DNA of 64,000 nt, taken from contig OZ021726.1 in the NCBI GenBank assembly GCA_963978545.1, positions 58,516,959 through 58,580,958 of the forward strand, in the 5' to 3' direction. The position numbers were made by a program, and so were the translations under genes. The first letter of the stretch is position 1, and each line of letters opens with the position of its first letter. The DNA comes from Linyphia triangularis. Taxonomy: Eukaryota > Arthropoda > Arachnida > Araneae > Linyphiidae. This document shows positions 59,280 through 64,000 of this stretch, in pieces. The notes under the pieces are model-generated. The model had not been told where the DNA came from, made no database searches, and saw nothing but the letters and a program-made list of their open reading frames with translations.

Positions 59280-61030
59280 TGAGTTTGCCGCTGATTTTTT
59301 TTAGAAATGCGAAGAGTAGGAATGAATCAAAACAAAGAGAGCACTATTTTCGAATCTAAAAACGACAAAATTCATAAATTTTGAATAGTATTACAGGAAT
59401 GGTTGAATTACAATCAATTCATTTAGATTTGATGTTAAAAAGAATTACTGATGAAATTCTTCAACATTCATTCAAAACAAATAAAATAAATGTACTATGT
59501 TGTTTTCTCTAAATAACAATTATATTTCAGTCAAAATTTTTTTCTTCCACTGATGTTGTTAATTATGTTACAGGTTTCTGTTTCTATTGATATTTCAGAA
59601 TAGTCCTTTTTTCACAGGTCAGTACAGGCGTTTAATAGGCATGGTTTGTCATGATGCACAGCCACAACTAACACATTTTACTTATAATTTTGTAGAATAG
59701 TAAAATTTTTTAGAGAAAAGTCTGCATTTAACTTAATTTTTAGGGTATCAATTACTATATAGAGATAGACTAGAACTAGTTAAGAAAGATTTTTTTGTCT
59801 TAAAAATAGTACAATTAAAGATAGTTATGTTTACATCAATTGCATTAATGTATTATGTAAAATCTATGTTGTAGTTATTATAAAAGGGCAACAAATAAAA
59901 GTCGATGCTTGTTTTCATCTCACGTTGCACTCGTAAGGTTTTCTATTTTCTGTACAAAGATGCACTCTAAATGTTATTTTTGAATTATATGTAAATTTAT
60001 AACTTTTAAAATCTAGTTATAGATATTTTACCTTTGAATTTTTTAGCAATGGTATGGAATAGTTTTTCAGTCTCACAAACAATTCTTTTTATAGCTTATC
60101 GTGCAAAATTACTTGTAGTTAATTATGTAGTCCTGTTAAAAGTTTTAATTTTTTTAAAGCACTTGCATCGATATAGAACTCTCTGTTATGTTCTGAAATT
60201 TTTTATCATTGAATTTCAATTATTCTTTTCAGGAAAGATACTCAAGACCATTGAATGAAATGTAATAAAAGATATTTTAAAATAATGTTTGTATTGATAA
60301 GTTTTTTTTTCTCGTCTGTCTATTGACTTTTACTATTGTAATTATATCATATGAATGATAGTATATTTCGTTATGGATTCATTTGAAGAAATATATAATT
60401 CTTTTACACTAAATGAGGATTCGCCAAATGAATCGGTGAAAAACTAAACTTTTATAGTAATTTTTTTAAGATTAATTTGGAAGAAAATAACTTTTTTTAC
60501 TGCTATACTCGATTAAAACCGGAGAAAATGGATAAAAGGAACACTTTTTTAGAAATCTCGATAAAGTTGTGGCGCCATCTATTATTCTAATATAGTACTA
60601 TATCTGCCTTAGATTTTTATTTTTGACACATCATCACAGAAACTCTCATTCATAATATTAGGATTTCAATAACATTGGTTGAATTTACATGAAAATAAGT
60701 TTTTTTAATGAATGAATTAAAATTTTGGCATATATCTGTGAAATTCAATTGATAAAATGGGGGCTAGGTAATATTTAATTTTATAATATCTGGAGAATTT
60801 TTTTAAAATAATTGTTTTACCATTCCAAAATAGGTTATCGTATTTCATGTAAAAGCTCTCTACATTTTTCATTAAATTACATATATTAGTTAACCCTAGA
60901 ATGCTCATTTTTAAATTGTCTTTTATAAAGTTCTTATTACAATTATTATATAACATCAAAATTCTCTGCCTACATTTCCTGGCTACAAATTTAAAAATGA
61001 AATATTTCTTTTTATCAATTTTATCCTTGT
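59280..61030. other. AT-rich stretch, no gene seen
   Basis: Only short open frames on both strands with no recognisable family; no element boundary found. Confidence 0.6.
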
Positions 61031-61035
61031 GTAAC

Positions 61036-62150
61036 TAGGGGAATGGAACATCGCATAACTTTCAAATATACTGTATAATATCGGTCATTGTATTAAAATG
61101 TATGGTGTTGTTTGCTATTTTCATATTTTCACTCATTTAAATAAAAATGGCCAGTTTAGCGATATTTTCGACAATAATAAACATTACATTGCCTTTTCTT
61201 GTGCACGAAAAAGCAAAAAATCATTCGTTGATGGGCGATGGCCAATTGCAGAGACCTTTCTGTTAAAGCCACTCTTTTTTCCACTTTTTTCGCATTTGTA
61301 CTGGAATTTCGTAGGTGAGGACAATTAGAATACTTTAACAGGCATTAGCACAGAGATTTCAATCAAGCCGTTTATCAATTGCTGAAAAACATGATTTTTT
61401 TCATGTTTTTTCATGATTTCAACCTTATGTGCATGCGCGATTTCGATGAAAACTTTAATGGTAAGTCCTATGGCCACCACTAACCCACACACCAAATTTG
61501 AACATCATAGGTCAATTTGTTCGGGAATAATTCTGACCACGTACACACAGATATACACAGATTTCCATTATGTAAAGTAGAGACAAAGTTGTATACATAC
61601 TCCATATCACATCATTTCAACTAATGTGTTTTCCGGCTGCAAGAAGCGTCTAATCACATGTTTATATATTTCTTAAAATCAACTATAAGTACTGGCTAAG
61701 TTCTTAAAAATTAACAAATGTTTTTATTGTTTATTGTTCTTTATTTAAATTCATTTATATTATTATCCTTTATTTACTGTTATTTAAAATTTAAGATGCA
61801 CAAAAAATAGTGTTTCTTGAAATTTGTAGCAGTATTTAATTATTTTTACTTATTTATACTGAACAGTTGGCATCAAATTTTCGAATACTAAAGTCATGGT
61901 CTATACATTGATATCTACCTAATTGTACCTTTCGGATAGCACGAAAGAGGTACTTACTCTGCAAACAGATGAAGCCAGTTGAATAGCAACCATATTGTAT
62001 TATATCGATTTTTGTCTGATATTTATGCTGACCACAGACACATAGACATTTTTTCTAGACTACTTTTTGGAACTCAGAACGTTTTATTTAGAAATGCAAA
62101 AATAACCCAAAAACCTACCAATTTTTTTTGACCGAAAGCATAACTTGTGT
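61036..62150 (+). repeat. Repeat family A, second long copy (probably interrupted)
   Basis: Starts AGGGGAATGGAACATCGCAT and follows the 33836 copy (CGTTGATGGGCGATGG, TTAAAGCCACTC, GGCATTAGCACAGAG, TTTCAACCTTATG, CCTATGGCCACCACTAACCC, ACACACCAAATTTGAACATC) to about 61562. The distal words (CACAGACACATAGACATTTT, TTCTAGACTACTTTTTGGAA and TGACCGAAAGC) appear only at 62030-62140. The 61565-61960 stretch is therefore either an insertion or family-specific length variation. Confidence 0.65.
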
Positions 62151-62367
62151 TGCCCTATGTTAACGTACTGGTAATTGAACGTAAGAATTATTACCAACTA
62201 CAGGCCATTATTACTGACTCAAGACTAATATATGTTGATTAAGTTTCCACCACTTTACATTTTTTTTTATAGATATATAGAAATCGATTAAAACTATTTG
62301 CTGTTGTAGAGTTTATAGTGGGTCTGTAAGATTGTTTCATTATTCTATTTAGGTTGTTGGTTGGTTG

Positions 62368-62505
62368 TATTCAGATTATCTGGTGCCGTCAGCAACACGA
62401 GGGCTATAATACGCCGAAACTTTCGTCATTAGACAAGCCAACATACATATACAAACACCCATGCCAAAAACGGGACTCGAACCCGCAACCTCGCGGTCTT
62501 ATTCT
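62368..62505 (-). repeat. tRNA-derived repeat fragment
   Basis: On the minus strand: CGCGAGGTTGCGGGTTCGAG then TCCCGTTTTTGGCATGGG, a canonical B box (GGTTCGAGTCC) followed by a non-tRNA body (GTTTGTATATGTATGTTGGC ... GACGGCACCAGATAATCTGA). The A-box half is absent. Fits the 5'-truncated head of a tRNA-derived SINE. Confidence 0.5.
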
Positions 62506-62519
62506 ATTTAGGAAACACT

Positions 62520-63625
62520 ATTGTAAAATAAATATTTCTGGTTCACAAATTAAATACAAATTATGTTGCTTGTTTTCACGAACTTTTAGTTTGAACTCCC
62601 TTGAAATAAACTTATTTAATAATTTTAAATAACTTAAACAAATTCTGTCTAGACTTTCTTTCCTCCGATATTTATTTTTTTGATTCATAGACAGAAAACG
62701 TTCATTGAAAAGAGAGGAAAAAAAAAATGACCATAATGTGCTGTGATTCCTTTTCTGTTTCACTCAATGAGCATTTTTACTTTAATATGTTAATTTTTCC
62801 ATTTCGTTCAATGAGAGATTTTTGTCTTTGAGCCTAACACATATATACTTAGATTCATCAATCTAGCTCACTGATCTCAATGGCAATTTCTGAATAGTAT
62901 ATGCTTGTCTATTGACTTGAATGTGGAGAAGGCTTATCAATCATCTTTGTTAGTAACTCTCCTCTATACTAGTTAGCGGATATTTGCTAACAAAGGACAA
63001 CCTATTAGCGTATATCAGACGAGGACACTATGGTAGCAATTCAATTGCTTTCATCTGCTTACATAGCACAAACTGCTTATGGACTCGTGCGGATCCGTGC
63101 TTATTGATGAATAACTGATTACACAGAGGATCTGAACACTTAATATATAAAAATATCACGTCTTTATTTGGACCGCTTTAAAATACAACATCACTGAATG
63201 CGAGTAGAAAAGGTAACTGGAAAAAAGTTGGTTATTTACAATTTAAAATTTTGTCTTTCTGTTGCCAACCAGAACGCCACAGTACTCAGAGTCTTTTCAG
63301 GTGTTTAGAAGCTCACATCTAATAAAAATGGTTGAAAAGAGAAAACTACCAGACCTCGAGTGCGAGCCTTTGATCTCGGAAGTTCAATGCAGGCCATGTT
63401 TGTAAAAGGACACATATAACGACTTTTAAAAGTGTAATTTGGTTTTACATTGATTAAAAAAAGTTTTATTTGGAAATATAATTCGAAGTGACAGTTTATT
63501 ATTTTTCAACGAAATTATCTTTATGTGATATTTCATGATAATCTTTCTAATCTTACCACATAAATGATTTTGCTTTTCGAGGTACTGCATTTTGTATATG
63601 ATAATCACTCAAAATAAGGATCCTA
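62520..63625. other. Non-coding stretch next to probable LTR
   Basis: No conserved coding seen. If the LTR at the right edge is real (minus strand), this would be leader or internal sequence of that element, at least near 63625, but no gag-like frame follows. Confidence 0.4.
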
Positions 63626-63649
63626 TCTAGTTCGCTAGGAAGTCGCCAA

Positions 63650-64000
63650 TGTTAGGAACTTATGGAAATTACCGCTTTCGCTCTCATCGAAGCCAGCGCT
63701 CCTTACCACTCTACTGCTCATGTCGCTCTACAGCAAGTCGCTCATCACTCGCCATTCGTATCGTACCCGAGGCTTTAGAGATCAAAGATTTAGTTCCTCT
63801 ATTCTAATTTGAGTTAGCTGGTTTCATTTTGTAGTCTTAGGCTGAACCTTCGCCAATAAGTCAATATTTTTTCTGCCGACCAAACGGTACAGTGGTTGTT
63901 GTTGTTGTTGTTGTTGTTGGAACCTCTTCAAAGGAGGCAAAAGGAAGGAGAACTACGGGCATACAACCCCTGTCTCCGTATACATATTTATGCTGACGTC
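63650..64000 (-). mobile_element. Probable LTR (partial) with primer-binding-site-like sequence
   Basis: Read on the minus strand, the sequence ends ATAAGTTCCTAACA and is followed directly by TTGGCGACTTCC (63649-63638). A CA end followed by TTGGCGAC is a common LTR/primer-binding-site junction in Ty3/Gypsy-type elements. The LTR body includes CGATGAGAGCGAAAGCGGTA and a (CAA)n run (63895-63919 as TTG). The left end of this LTR and its partner are outside the window or missing. Confidence 0.4.
63895..63920. repeat. (TTG)n microsatellite
   Basis: Eight tandem TTG/GTT units; lies within the probable LTR at the right edge. Confidence 0.9.

Noticed and set aside
62455..62500. Functional tRNA gene on the minus strand
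   Set aside because: Good B box only; A box and acceptor stem are missing, and a non-tRNA body follows.
40089..64000. Second exon of the gene starting at 39982
   Set aside because: No open segment with acceptor and donor signals and convincing coding bias was found; the short open frames have no family features.

Overview
The window looks like nuclear DNA from an arthropod with a large, AT-rich, repeat-laden genome. The evidence is split genes with GT-AG introns of 0.9 to more than 3 kb, an arthropod-like U1-70K protein, and a mix of BEL/Pao, Ty3/Gypsy, Tc1, PIF/Harbinger, hAT-like and piggyBac-type elements. I cannot tell insect from arachnid. There are no bacterial operons, CRISPR arrays or rRNA genes.

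Host genes. (1) Positions 3763-9419, minus strand: the first four coding exons of the U1 snRNP 70 kDa gene (SNRNP70/snRNP-U1-70K). They join in frame across three GT-AG introns and end just after RNP2 of the RRM; the rest lies left of the window. (2) Around 39640-40088, plus strand: a GC-rich island with a candidate first coding exon (ATG 39982, 35 codons, GTGAGT donor). Its product is not recognised and no later exon was found in the remaining 24 kb, so the right part of the window is either a very long first intron or intergenic DNA.

Mobile DNA. 9.4-20 kb: two near-identical ~1.5 kb inverted-repeat elements in opposite orientation (11024-12545 and 13311-14824). The second splits a Tc1 element (12714-15784) whose transposase can be read on both sides. 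20.6-24.8 kb: a decayed Ty3/Gypsy-type element in the unusual order gag-protease-integrase-RT-RNase H (Gmr1-like). It is joined through a 44-45 bp minisatellite to a decayed BEL/Pao pol (24.95-26.17 kb). 27.5-36 kb: poly(A)-tailed retroelement tails, a tandem array and a ~240 bp direct repeat. 40-64 kb: small DNA elements (piggyBac-type at 42566 and 58958, PIF/Harbinger at 55641-57427), a foldback element, tRNA-derived fragments, microsatellites and a probable LTR at the right edge. Most of the rest is AT-rich sequence in which I see no gene.

The two host genes point in opposite directions about 30 kb apart; nothing suggests shared regulation. No clear novel cellular system was found. The most interesting items are the Gmr1-like gene order, the paired elements with non-TA 2-bp target duplications and an internal pol III-like box, and the orphan first exon.
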